Assembly: GCA_964463325.1 (NCBI GenBank)
Contig: CAYXBY010000079.1
Coordinates: 1 to 7,068, forward strand
Length of the DNA stretch: 7,068 nucleotides
Direction of reading: 5' to 3'
Origin: UMGS1002 sp964463325
GTDB taxonomy: Bacteria; Bacillota; Clostridia; Oscillospirales; CAG-272
Shown: positions 1 to 5,029 of the stretch, one piece after another
How the letters are laid out: the number at the start of each line of letters is the position of its first letter
How positions within the stretch are numbered: position 1 is the first letter of the stretch
Made by a program: the position numbers and the translations under genes
Notes under the pieces: model-generated
Told to the model about the DNA's origin: nothing
The model's input: only the letters and a program-made list of their open reading frames with translations
Databases searched by the model: none

Positions 1-2
1 AG

Positions 3-32
3 GATGGGGCCGAACCCTCCGACAGCCGGTGA
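3..32 (+). CDS. Possible C-terminal end of an upstream gene (partial)
   Basis: In the third plus frame the first bases read DGAEPSDSR followed by a TGA stop at 30-32, and a terminator-like hairpin begins about ten bases later. A gene ending just before a terminator would make sense of that hairpin. Nine codons are far too few to identify a product, and the bases could equally belong to the repeat cluster. Confidence 0.2.
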   Translation, partial: DGAEPSDSR

Positions 33-93
33 CGCAAATGAGAATTGCCGTGAGCAAACGCCCACGGCAATTTTTGTTCAATTCTCATTTGCG
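33..93. repeat. Nested inverted repeat with two alternative stems
   Basis: Outer arms of 14 bp match perfectly (33-46 with 80-93). Inside them a second perfect 10-bp pair (43-52 with 63-72) shares the AATT at 43-46 with the outer left arm, so the full outer and inner stems cannot both form completely. The loop of the inner hairpin is 53-62. The arrangement resembles the short palindromic repeats scattered between genes in many Clostridia. Confidence 0.75.
43..78 (+). terminator. Putative intrinsic terminator
   Basis: The 10-bp inner hairpin (43-52/63-72, stem AATTGCCGTG) is followed at once by a T-rich run (71-78, TTTTTGTT) on the plus strand. This is the form of a rho-independent terminator and would end transcription of a gene entering from the left edge. 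The minus strand has no U run after the stem, so it appears one-directional. It sits wholly inside the larger inverted repeat. Confidence 0.5.
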
Positions 94-142
94 GCATGAT
101 AAACGCCGGTCGGGACGTACTAAGCAGAAGTGGGGGGTTCCG

Positions 143-170
143 GGGGGAGGAACTTAAGGGTTCCTCCCCC
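143..170. repeat. GC-rich hairpin repeat
   Basis: Arms of 11 bp (143-153 GGGGGAGGAAC and 160-170 GTTCCTCCCCC) are perfectly complementary around a 6-base loop. There is no following U-tract on either strand, so it is not a standard terminator. Function unknown; likely part of the intergenic repeat cluster. Confidence 0.65.
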
Positions 171-180
171 GCGGCGTGTT

Positions 181-217
181 CTTTGGTACTTTCTGTCACG
201 AGACAGAAAGTACAAAG
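181..217. repeat. Hairpin repeat with ACGA loop
   Basis: A perfect 12-bp stem (186-197 GTACTTTCTGTC with 202-213) closes on the 4-base loop ACGA. Past a single bulged G at 185, the stem continues for four more pairs (181-184 with 214-217). No U-tract follows. Hairpins of this look recur near gene ends in gut Clostridia, as I recall; copy number here cannot be judged from one window. Confidence 0.65.
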
Positions 218-246
218 AGTTGGATTACCGCTGACAATCGGTCAAC

Positions 247-300
247 CCAGCCCGAGGCTGCAAGCCTCACCACCAGCCCCGAGGCTGCAAGCCTCACCAC
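247..300. repeat. Tandem direct repeat, two copies of a TGCA-centred hairpin
   Basis: Two copies of a 27-base unit lie head to tail (about 247-273 and 273-300) and differ only by one extra C in the second. Each carries the mini-hairpin GAGGCT-GCA-AGCCTC (254-268 and 281-295), a 6-bp stem with a 3-base loop. A third hairpin with the same centre but different arms follows at 305-323. The copies are too few and lack CRISPR-like unique spacers. Confidence 0.75.
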
Positions 301-304
301 GCGC

Positions 305-323
305 TGAAGTATGCAATACTTCA
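305..323. repeat. TGCA-centred hairpin with a different stem
   Basis: A perfect 8-bp stem (305-312 TGAAGTAT with 316-323 ATACTTCA) closes on the loop GCA. The loop, the spacing and the trailing CACC match the two GAGGCT hairpins just upstream, but the stem bases are entirely different. Loop conserved and stems changed on both sides suggests that structure rather than sequence is kept. Confidence 0.65.
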
Positions 324-350
324 CCCCCGCCGGGAAGCGCCCCTGCACGC

Positions 351-379
351 TTGACTTTATATGCGGCATATGATATAAT
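351..379 (+). promoter_or_regulatory. Housekeeping-sigma promoter for the YitT-type gene
   Basis: The -35 box TTGACT (351-356) is 17 bases from the -10 box TATAAT (374-379), and TGA (371-373) supplies an extended -10. Transcription should start near 386, leaving a leader of about 50 bases. That leader contains a small hairpin TGCGGC-GTG-GCCGCA (397-411) just upstream of the ribosome binding site at 426-432. Confidence 0.85.
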
Positions 380-434
380 ATATAGAAATTGCCGTCTGCG
401 GCGTGGCCGCAAATGCAGGCAGGAAAGGAAGGAC

Positions 435-1115
435 ATGAAAAACTCAGAAACACCCGGCTGTACTAGATTGCGCACACTGATAGCGTCATTTGAGCTGTGC
501 TGGCGCGACTGCATCATTGCAGTCCTCGGCAGCGCGATACTTGCATTCGGGCTCTACAACATCCACTCGCTTTCAGGTGTGACGGAGGGGGGAGTGCTGG
601 GGCTGACGCTGCTGCTGCAGCATTGGCTGAACATATCTCCATCGCTGTCCGGGCTGATATTAAACGCGCTGTGCTATCTTTTGGGGTGGCGCTCGCTGGG
701 GCGACGCTTTATCGCCTACTCGGTCGTGGCGACGGCCGGCTTCTCTATCACATACGGAATTTGCGAGCTGTTTCCGCCGCTTTTCCCCGGGATCGCCGAC
801 ATGCCGCTGGTGGCGGCGCTCGTTGGAGCGCTGTTCGTCGGCGTCGGCGTGGGACTTTGCGTGCGGGTCGGCGGTGCACCCGGCGGGGACGATGCGCTGG
901 CTATGAGCCTCTCAAAGCTGCTGCATGTCAAGATCCAGGTGGTGTATCTCGCCAGCGACCTTATCGTTTTGGTCGCGTCGCTGTCATACATACCCCTCAA
1001 GCGCATCATCTTTTCACTCATGACCGTGGTGCTCTCGGGGCAGCTGATAGGCCTTGTCCAAAGCTTCCGCAACAAGCGGGTGTTGGACGCTCCCGACGAC
1101 AGCTCGAAGGAATGA
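435..1115 (+). CDS. YitT-type multi-pass membrane protein, short form
   Basis: The product is a 226-residue integral membrane protein of the YitT/DUF161 type; the transported substrate or role of this family is not established. Five to six hydrophobic segments are visible, at roughly residues 26-44, 55-85, 94-112, 124-144, 165-185 and 190-208. The first loop has the family-like SGVTEGG stretch (about 47-53), and a second glycine-rich VGGAPGGDDALAM stretch lies near 146-158, where relatives carry a similar GG-x-GG-D motif. Longer YitT proteins (about 280-300 residues) end in a soluble DUF2179 domain; this one stops soon after the last membrane segment with a short charged tail, so it is closer in size to YczE-type proteins. 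The start was set at 435 because AGGAAGG (426-432) precedes it and the promoter lies just upstream; the open frame extends back to 96 but through the repeats. It stands alone, convergent with the next gene. Confidence 0.8.
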   Translation: MKNSETPGCTRLRTLIASFELCWRDCIIAVLGSAILAFGLYNIHSLSGVTEGGVLGLTLLLQHWLNISPSLSGLILNALCYLLGWRSLGRRFIAYSVVATAGFSITYGICELFPPLFPGIADMPLVAALVGALFVGVGVGLCVRVGGAPGGDDALAMSLSKLLHVKIQVVYLASDLIVLVASLSYIPLKRIIFSLMTVVLSGQLIGLVQSFRNKRVLDAPDDSSKE

Positions 1116-1123
1116 TTGTTATA

Positions 1124-1158
1124 TCAAGGGGGGCTTTTTCGAGAAAAAGCCCCCTTGA
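1124..1158. terminator. Hairpin between convergent genes, possible bidirectional terminator
   Basis: Between the two stops lies a long hairpin: left arm TCAA-G6-CTTTTT (1124-1139), right arm AAAAAGCCCCCTTGA (1144-1158), loop CGAG, one bulged G. It is nearly symmetrical, so both strands read G-run, T-run, loop, A-run, C-run. The T-run is therefore inside the stem instead of after it, which is not the standard terminator layout. Its place between convergent genes still favours a role in stopping or insulating transcription. Confidence 0.45.
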
Positions 1159-1171
1159 AAAATCCCTGTAC

Positions 1172-2137
1172 TCAAATATCCATATGCTCGGCGAGGGTGA
1201 ACATATAGGTGCTGTGTCCGCCGTTCTCGCGAAGCTCGAAAACGCGGCCGCCGCGCCGTTCGTCGACGCTGGGCGGGGCAAAGCCGGCGCAGGCGTCGAG
1301 CGTCAGGCGGATGCCGCCATAGACGCCGTCGCAGGTATTGCTATGGACGTGCCCTGCGGCGATAATTTCGATGTCTCCGCGCTCCAGCATGGTCGCATAG
1401 ACGCCGGAATTGAGCATGGGGCAGTGCATCTCCTCGTCCGAGAAGCCGGAGTAGCCGGTTTCGGCGGGGTTGTTGATGGTCATCATGATCTCCTGCGGCG
1501 GCACGTGCATGACGGCCATGGCCGGGACGAGATGCCCCTCCTGCTGCTCGAGCTCGCGGGAGAGCTGCCAATACCACAGCTGCTGCTCAAAGCGGATGGT
1601 GTCCCATTTTTTGAAGTGATCCTCACGGACAGGCAGCAAAAGCTGCGCCTTGCCGATGCCGGGACGCATTTCGACGTCCTTGTATTTTGAATCAAAGGCG
1701 TAAATGGCGTAGGCGACGCGGTCGGAGTCGTGCGCCAGGATGGGGATCATGTAGTTTGACACGCCGGGGATGCCGTCGGTGTGCGACGAGATGCACATGG
1801 GAAAGGCCTCGTACATGGCCTGCTGCTCGGCGGCGGGGACGTCGGCGTCATAGTCATGGTTACCGAAGACATGCATCCAGGGGATGCGGCGGCGCTCCAT
1901 GGGCTCGGCGAAGATGTCGAGATATTTTTGCAGCTCGTCGCGGGTCTTGAGACGGCGGCCGTCGATGTTGTCGCCGCCCCAAATGACAAGGTCGGGGCGG
2001 AGCTCATCGAGCATGACATTGATGCCGCGCAGCGTGCGCTCGTCGTAGCTCAGTGTGTCCTGAATGTCGGAGATCATGAGCAGTCGCAGGCTGCCGTCAG
2101 CGTGAAAACGTATGGTGTGCTTGGATCTTGAAAGCAT
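1172..2137 (-). CDS. Calcineurin-like metallophosphoesterase
   Basis: The 321-residue product is a dinuclear-metal phosphoesterase that would hydrolyse phosphate mono- or diesters; the substrate is not evident. The family motifs occur in order: S-D-I-Q (D24, Q26), GGDN (D56, N57), GNHD (N93, H94, D95), MHVPP (H211) and GHVH (H263, H265). The first motif is usually D-x-H; here the histidine is glutamine, which may be normal for this subfamily or may alter metal binding. There is no signal peptide or membrane segment, so it should be cytoplasmic. The start at 2137 is favoured because GAGGT lies 5 bases upstream; the open frame extends 29 codons further, to 2224, but that part runs through the divergent promoter region and is not protein-like for this family. 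The gene is transcribed alone. Confidence 0.85.
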   Translation of the reverse strand: MLSRSKHTIRFHADGSLRLLMISDIQDTLSYDERTLRGINVMLDELRPDLVIWGGDNIDGRRLKTRDELQKYLDIFAEPMERRRIPWMHVFGNHDYDADVPAAEQQAMYEAFPMCISSHTDGIPGVSNYMIPILAHDSDRVAYAIYAFDSKYKDVEMRPGIGKAQLLLPVREDHFKKWDTIRFEQQLWYWQLSRELEQQEGHLVPAMAVMHVPPQEIMMTINNPAETGYSGFSDEEMHCPMLNSGVYATMLERGDIEIIAAGHVHSNTCDGVYGGIRLTLDACAGFAPPSVDERRGGRVFELRENGGHSTYMFTLAEHMDI

Positions 2138-2142
2138 GTGGT

Positions 2143-2147
2143 ACCTC
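2143..2147 (-). promoter_or_regulatory. Ribosome binding site fixing the phosphoesterase start
   Basis: On the minus strand GAGGT (2147 to 2143) lies 5 bases before the ATG at 2137. No comparable site precedes the longer in-frame start at 2224, so the shorter protein is preferred. Confidence 0.65.
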
Positions 2148-2163
2148 AATAAATGTTTTTTTG

Positions 2164-2191
2164 TTGACAAATGAAAAAGTAGTGCTACAAT
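2164..2191 (+). promoter_or_regulatory. Promoter of the small lipoprotein gene
   Basis: The consensus -35 box TTGACA (2164-2169) is 16 bases from TACAAT (2186-2191), with TGC (2183-2185) as extended -10. Transcription should start near 2198, about 28 bases before the ATG. The -10 box is overlapped by a palindrome (2182-2202). I see no equally good promoter for the divergent phosphoesterase. Confidence 0.75.
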
Positions 2192-2202
2192 GGTGGTAGC
2201 AC
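2182..2202. promoter_or_regulatory. Operator-like palindrome over the -10 and start site
   Basis: Perfect 7-bp arms GTGCTAC (2182-2188) and GTAGCAC (2196-2202) are separated by 7 bases. The left arm covers most of the -10 box and the right arm covers the expected transcription start, so a dimeric repressor bound here would block RNA polymerase. No regulator gene is present in this window. The same bases could form a hairpin in RNA, but most of the element is upstream of or at the start site, so a DNA-level role is likelier. Confidence 0.5.
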
Positions 2203-2225
2203 GATAAATAAATCGGGATGTCAAA

Positions 2226-2522
2226 ATGAAGACAATAACTGCTATTATGATGGCGCTGCTGCTGTGCCTTTCTCTGTGCTCCTGCGACGGAGATGGGGAA
2301 TGGTACCTCGAGCAGCAGACCTATCGCGAGCTGTTCATCCCCGGCGTTCCGCTCTCGATGAGCGGCTATTTAGTGAACACGCCCAAAACGCAGACGGCGA
2401 CCGCCGGCGGGCTTGAGATCACGGCCGAGCTGTTCCGCGAAAGCTACAAGCTGTGCGGGCAGGACACGACCGATATCATCGGTAGCTGTCGGCTGGAGGT
2501 CGAGCTGACGGTCGACAAATAA
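2226..2522 (+). CDS. Small hypothetical lipoprotein
   Basis: I do not recognise this 98-residue protein. It begins MKTITAIMMALLLCLSLCSC: a lysine, a hydrophobic core and a cysteine at position 20 in the context L-C-S-C, a slightly unusual lipobox. It would be lipid-anchored on the outer face of the membrane after cleavage before C20 (C18 is a less likely alternative). The mature part is about 78 residues, mixed polar and acidic (YLEQQTYRELFIP; then GGLEITAELFRESYKL), ends in an alternating EVELTVDK strand, and contains one further cysteine. This looks like a small beta-rich domain. The start is supported by the promoter 35 bases upstream, though the ribosome binding site (CGGGA, 2214-2218) is weak. 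An out-of-frame ATG at 2218 closes at once and overlaps this start. The gene has its own promoter and terminator. Confidence 0.65.
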   Translation: MKTITAIMMALLLCLSLCSCDGDGEWYLEQQTYRELFIPGVPLSMSGYLVNTPKTQTATAGGLEITAELFRESYKLCGQDTTDIIGSCRLEVELTVDK

Positions 2523-2542
2523 GACGTGCAGCGCGCGTGCTT

Positions 2543-2580
2543 GTGCTGTTTGCGGAACCCCGCAAGCAGCACTTATTTTT
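2543..2580 (+). terminator. Intrinsic terminator of the lipoprotein gene
   Basis: A 13-bp stem (2543-2555 with 2560-2572, one G-U pair) with the loop AACC is followed by TTATTTTTT (2573-2581). It starts about 20 bases after the stop at 2522. Its U-tract coincides with the last codons of the convergent folA gene, whose stop codon is 2573-2575; the minus strand lacks a U-run after the stem, so termination of folA here is less certain. Confidence 0.8.
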
Positions 2581-3085
2581 TGCGTTCATATCGGCAAAAG
2601 CGAAAGCACAGTCCGCCCTCGCTGTCAGTGGCGGAGTCGCTCGACTGCGCCTCGCCGACCTCGACACATTCCCAAGCGGGATCGGCGTCGAGATCAGGGA
2701 AAAAGGCGTCCTTTTCAAAGCTTTTGTCGAATTTGGTGACGTATGCCGTGTCGCAGAGCGGCAGCAGCTGGCGATATATGCTCGCCCCGCCGATGACAAA
2801 GGTGCGGTCGGCGTCATATTGCGGCAGAAGGGCGGTCAGCTCGTCGACGCTGTGGACGACGACGGCGCCCTCAGGGCAGTAGTCGGCACGGGTGGAGAGG
2901 ACGATGTTAGTCCTGTTTTTGAGCACACGGCCGCCGGGAAAGGTGGCCAATGTTTTTGAGCCGAGAATGACCGTGCCGCCCTCGGTCAGCTGCCTGAAAT
3001 ATCTGAGATCGGCACGGACGTGCGCCAGCAGCTCGCCGTGGCAGCCGATGCCCCATTCGCGGTCGACCGCGACTATCAGCTTCAT
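2573..3085 (-). CDS. folA: Dihydrofolate reductase
   Basis: FolA reduces dihydrofolate to tetrahydrofolate with NADPH in the cytoplasm. The product has 170 residues, usual for bacterial enzymes (about 160-170). Family features in order: N-terminal strand KLIVAVD followed by WGIG (residues 11-14), the catalytic acid D26 in RADLRYF, T34, the NADPH-binding GSKTLATFPGGR (42-53) with the substrate-binding R58 shortly after, and VIGGASIY (97-104). The ATG at 3085 was chosen over the upstream in-frame GTG at 3094 because GAGGTGG lies 5 bases before it; this loses only three residues (MAN). It is the second gene of an operon with thyA, with 10 bases between stop and start, which fits recycling of the dihydrofolate made by ThyA. 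The terminator of the convergent lipoprotein gene abuts its stop codon. Confidence 0.95.
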   Translation of the reverse strand: MKLIVAVDREWGIGCHGELLAHVRADLRYFRQLTEGGTVILGSKTLATFPGGRVLKNRTNIVLSTRADYCPEGAVVVHSVDELTALLPQYDADRTFVIGGASIYRQLLPLCDTAYVTKFDKSFEKDAFFPDLDADPAWECVEVGEAQSSDSATDSEGGLCFRFCRYERKK

Positions 3086-3090
3086 GTTCG

Positions 3091-3097
3091 CCACCTC
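3091..3097 (-). promoter_or_regulatory. folA ribosome binding site abutting the thyA stop
   Basis: On the minus strand GAGGTGG (3097 to 3091) lies 5 bases before the folA ATG and shares bases with the thyA stop codon TGA (3098 to 3096). Ribosomes finishing thyA would sit on this site, so translation of the two genes is probably coupled. Confidence 0.75.
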
Positions 3098-3926
3098 AGA
3101 TGGCGACCGGGAAGCGCGCGATCTTTTCGCCGTGCTGATAGTTTTCGACCTTGAAGCTGTCCGGTGTGAAGTCGTAGAAATTGGTGACGGTGGGGTCGAG
3201 TGTGACGGTGGGCGCGGGATAGCTCTCGCGGGTCAGCAGCTCCTCGATGATGGGGATGTGGCGGTCGTAGATATGGCAGTCGGCGATGACGTGCACGAAT
3301 TCTCCCGGCTGCAGCCCCGACACCTGCGCGAACATCATCACCAGCGCGGCGTACTGTGCCACGTTCCAGGCGTTGGCGGCCAGCATATCCTGCGAGCGCT
3401 GGTTGAGAATGGCGCACAGGCGCCCATCGACCACGTTGAAGGTCATGCTGTAGGCGCAGGGATAGAGCGCCATCTCGCTGAGGTCGGCAAAGTTATATAT
3501 GTTGGTGAGTATGCGGCGGGAGCAGGGGTTGTTTTTGAGGTCGTACAGCACGCGGTCGACCATGTCAAAATCGCCCTCACGATAGTGATGCTTGACGCCC
3601 ATCTGATAGCCGTAGGCCTTGCCGATGGAGCCGTCCTCGTCCGCCCAGGAGTCCCAGATGTGACTGTGAAGGTCGTGTATGTTGTTGGATTTCTTCTGCC
3701 AGATCCAAAGTATCTCGTCGACGGCCGACTTGAGGCCGATGGGGCGCAGTGTCAGCAGCGGAAATTCGCGCGAGAGATCGTAGCGGTTGACTATTCCAAA
3801 GCGCTTTTTGGTGAAGGCCGGCTCACCGTCCTCCCAGTGCGGGCGGACGCGCTCGTCAGTGACCCAGGTTCCATTGTCAAGTATGTCGCGGCAGGTCGCG
3901 ATAAAGGCGGTATCGGCAGAGCTCAT
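3096..3926 (-). CDS. thyA: Thymidylate synthase
   Basis: ThyA methylates dUMP to dTMP using 5,10-methylene-tetrahydrofolate, which it leaves as dihydrofolate. The 276-residue product is close to the usual length (264 in E. coli). Recognisable parts are the E-x-LW stretch (71-74), the phosphate-binding SRR (136-138), the catalytic cysteine C157 in LYPCAY, the QRSQD motif (176-180), HIYDRH (218-223) and the C-terminal FPVAI, which matches the mobile C-terminal segment that closes the active site. The segment WIWQKKSNN (74-82) replaces the G-x-T-N loop of the E. coli type, as in many Clostridia, to my recollection. The start at 3926 has a strong AAGGAGAT site upstream. It is the first gene of a two-gene operon with folA, read from a promoter at 3979-4007 that is back to back with that of the sugar isomerase genes. 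Confidence 0.95.
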   Translation of the reverse strand: MSSADTAFIATCRDILDNGTWVTDERVRPHWEDGEPAFTKKRFGIVNRYDLSREFPLLTLRPIGLKSAVDEILWIWQKKSNNIHDLHSHIWDSWADEDGSIGKAYGYQMGVKHHYREGDFDMVDRVLYDLKNNPCSRRILTNIYNFADLSEMALYPCAYSMTFNVVDGRLCAILNQRSQDMLAANAWNVAQYAALVMMFAQVSGLQPGEFVHVIADCHIYDRHIPIIEELLTRESYPAPTVTLDPTVTNFYDFTPDSFKVENYQHGEKIARFPVAI

Positions 3927-3978
3927 GTTTTTATCTCCTTTTTGGGGGTGTCAGCGCGGTGGGCTGTTATTGATAATA

Positions 3979-4007
3979 ATGATAACATATTGATGAAAAA
4001 AAGTCAA
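3979..4007 (-). promoter_or_regulatory. Promoter of the thyA-folA operon
   Basis: On the minus strand TTGACT (4007 to 4002) is 17 bases from TATCAT (3984 to 3979), with TGT before the -10 as an extended element. Transcription should start near 3972, giving a leader of about 45 bases with a strong ribosome binding site. No riboswitch-like structure is visible in the leader. Confidence 0.8.
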
Positions 4008-4023
4008 TCGTTTTTATTGACTT
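4001..4023. promoter_or_regulatory. Inverted repeat formed by two divergent -35 boxes
   Basis: AAGTCAAT (4001-4008) and ATTGACTT (4016-4023) are perfect inverted copies, 7 bases apart. Each contains the -35 hexamer TTGACT of one of the two divergent promoters. The symmetry may simply reflect two identical -35 boxes, but it extends one base past the hexamer on either side, so a regulator that acts on both operons is possible. Confidence 0.6.
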
Positions 4024-4045
4024 TAGGCCGCTTTGATGGTACAAT
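4017..4045 (+). promoter_or_regulatory. Promoter of the sugar isomerase pair
   Basis: TTGACT (4017-4022) is 17 bases from TACAAT (4040-4045), with TGG (4037-4039) as extended -10. Transcription should start near 4052, only about 26 bases before the ATG at 4078. The expected start sites of the two divergent promoters are about 80 bases apart. Confidence 0.8.
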
Positions 4046-4077
4046 TAAGACAACTAAAAAATCAGGAGGCACAACAC

Positions 4078-5016
4078 ATGTTAAAGGTTGGCGTTCAGTC
4101 GGGCGGATTGTTCTCCGGCACCGACTATGACAGAAATTTCGGCATATTGGCCGCACACGGCTTTGAGTGCGTTGATTTTAATATCGACGGCTTCCTCGGC
4201 GGCGAGCAGATCCGCAAGGGCGAGGCCGGCGGCTTCTTTGATCAGACCATCGAGCAGCTGTGCGAGTATTTCACTCCTCTGCGCGAGGCCTCGCAAAAGT
4301 ACAACATCGAGATATCGCAGATGCACGGCCCTTTCCCGCTGTGGGTCGACGGCCGCGACGGCGATATGAACCCCTATCTCATTGAGGCAACTAAAAAGTG
4401 CATGGAGGTGGCGGCCTTCCTCGGCTGTCACTATATCGTGGTGCACCCCGTGAACGCTCAGTGGATATACGGCAAGGAGCGCGAGCGTGAGATCAACCTC
4501 GGCATCTACCGTCAGCTGATCGAGACAGCACGCCAGACAGGCGTCAAGGTTTGCCTTGAGAACCTGTTCGTGCAGATAAAGGGACGCACGCTGGAGGGTC
4601 CCTGCGCCGATGTCGGCGAGGCCATCTGGTATATCGACAAGCTGAACGCCGAGGCGGGCTTTGAGGCCTTCTCCTTCTGCCTTGACGTCGGGCATGCCAA
4701 TCTCTGCGCCCGCAATATAAAGGAATACATAAAGCAGCTGGGGCACCGTCTCGGTATACTGCACATACATGACAACGACGGCCTCACCGACCTGCACATG
4801 CTGCCCTATTCCTACACCCGCAACAACGGCAAGGATCCCATTATCGACTGGCCGGGCTTTGTTGCCGGTCTGCGCGAGATAGGCTATCGCGGAAACCTCT
4901 GCTTTGAGACCTTTCGCTGCATGAGCGCTTTCCCCGCCGACGTCCACCCGCAGCTGCTGGAGCTTATCTCGGCTATCGGACACAGCTTTGCTGCCGGCAT
5001 AGCTGCCGAGAAATAA
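4078..5016 (+). CDS. Sugar phosphate isomerase/epimerase (AP-endonuclease-2-like TIM barrel)
   Basis: The 312-residue soluble protein belongs to the xylose-isomerase-like TIM-barrel superfamily, members of which move or invert carbonyl and hydroxyl groups on sugars or inosose. Likely metal and substrate residues in order: H83 (QMHGPF), H123 (VVHPV), E161 (CLEN), D203 and H206 (CLDVGHAN), H229/H231 (HIHDND) and E277 (CFETF). The E-D-H-E set matches the metal site of this fold. The substrate cannot be told from sequence; an inosose- or ketose-type substrate is plausible. The start at 4078 is set by AGGAGG (4064-4069) 8 bases upstream; the frame opens at 4033 but that lies in the promoter. It is the first gene of a pair: the next begins 13 bases after the stop. 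No transporter, kinase or regulator of a sugar pathway is alongside. Confidence 0.85.
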   Translation: MLKVGVQSGGLFSGTDYDRNFGILAAHGFECVDFNIDGFLGGEQIRKGEAGGFFDQTIEQLCEYFTPLREASQKYNIEISQMHGPFPLWVDGRDGDMNPYLIEATKKCMEVAAFLGCHYIVVHPVNAQWIYGKEREREINLGIYRQLIETARQTGVKVCLENLFVQIKGRTLEGPCADVGEAIWYIDKLNAEAGFEAFSFCLDVGHANLCARNIKEYIKQLGHRLGILHIHDNDGLTDLHMLPYSYTRNNGKDPIIDWPGFVAGLREIGYRGNLCFETFRCMSAFPADVHPQLLELISAIGHSFAAGIAAEK

Positions 5017-5029
5017 AGGGGGATAGAAC

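Larger units (their letters stand above)
1..350. other. Gene-free repeat cluster at the left edge
   Basis: Apart from a possible gene end in the first 32 bases, I find no ORF here with a credible start, ribosome binding site and protein-like composition. What the stretch holds is five distinct self-complementary elements in close succession (33-93, 143-170, 181-217, 247-300, 305-323), listed separately. They lie between a possible upstream gene end and the promoter at 351. Such clusters of short palindromes are common between genes in gut Clostridia; that these particular ones are dispersed genomic repeats is an inference, since only one copy of most is visible in this window. Confidence 0.6.

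Noticed and set aside
247..323. CRISPR-like array
   Set aside because: Only two true repeats of about 27 bases lie directly end to end with no spacers, and the third hairpin differs in sequence.
96..434. N-terminal extension of the YitT-type protein back to 96
   Set aside because: The extension would be translated through hairpin repeats and the promoter, and the peptide is proline-rich nonsense; the start at 435 has the ribosome binding site.
497..1690. A 397-codon plus-strand open frame
   Set aside because: It runs out of frame through the YitT-type gene and antisense to the phosphoesterase, has an arginine/alanine-rich low-quality composition, and no ribosome binding site. It is an overlap artefact of GC-rich coding DNA.
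2138..2224. A 29-codon N-terminal extension of the phosphoesterase
   Set aside because: It would lie across the divergent promoter and palindrome, and lacks a ribosome binding site, whereas GAGGT precedes the ATG at 2137.
2196..2224. Minus-strand TTGACA (2224 to 2219) as a phosphoesterase promoter
   Set aside because: No acceptable -10 box lies 16-18 bases away (only TGCTAC-like sequences), so I did not call it.
2892..4130. A 412-codon plus-strand open frame
   Set aside because: It is antisense to folA and thyA, which have unmistakable family motifs, and it crosses two promoters and the start of the isomerase gene.
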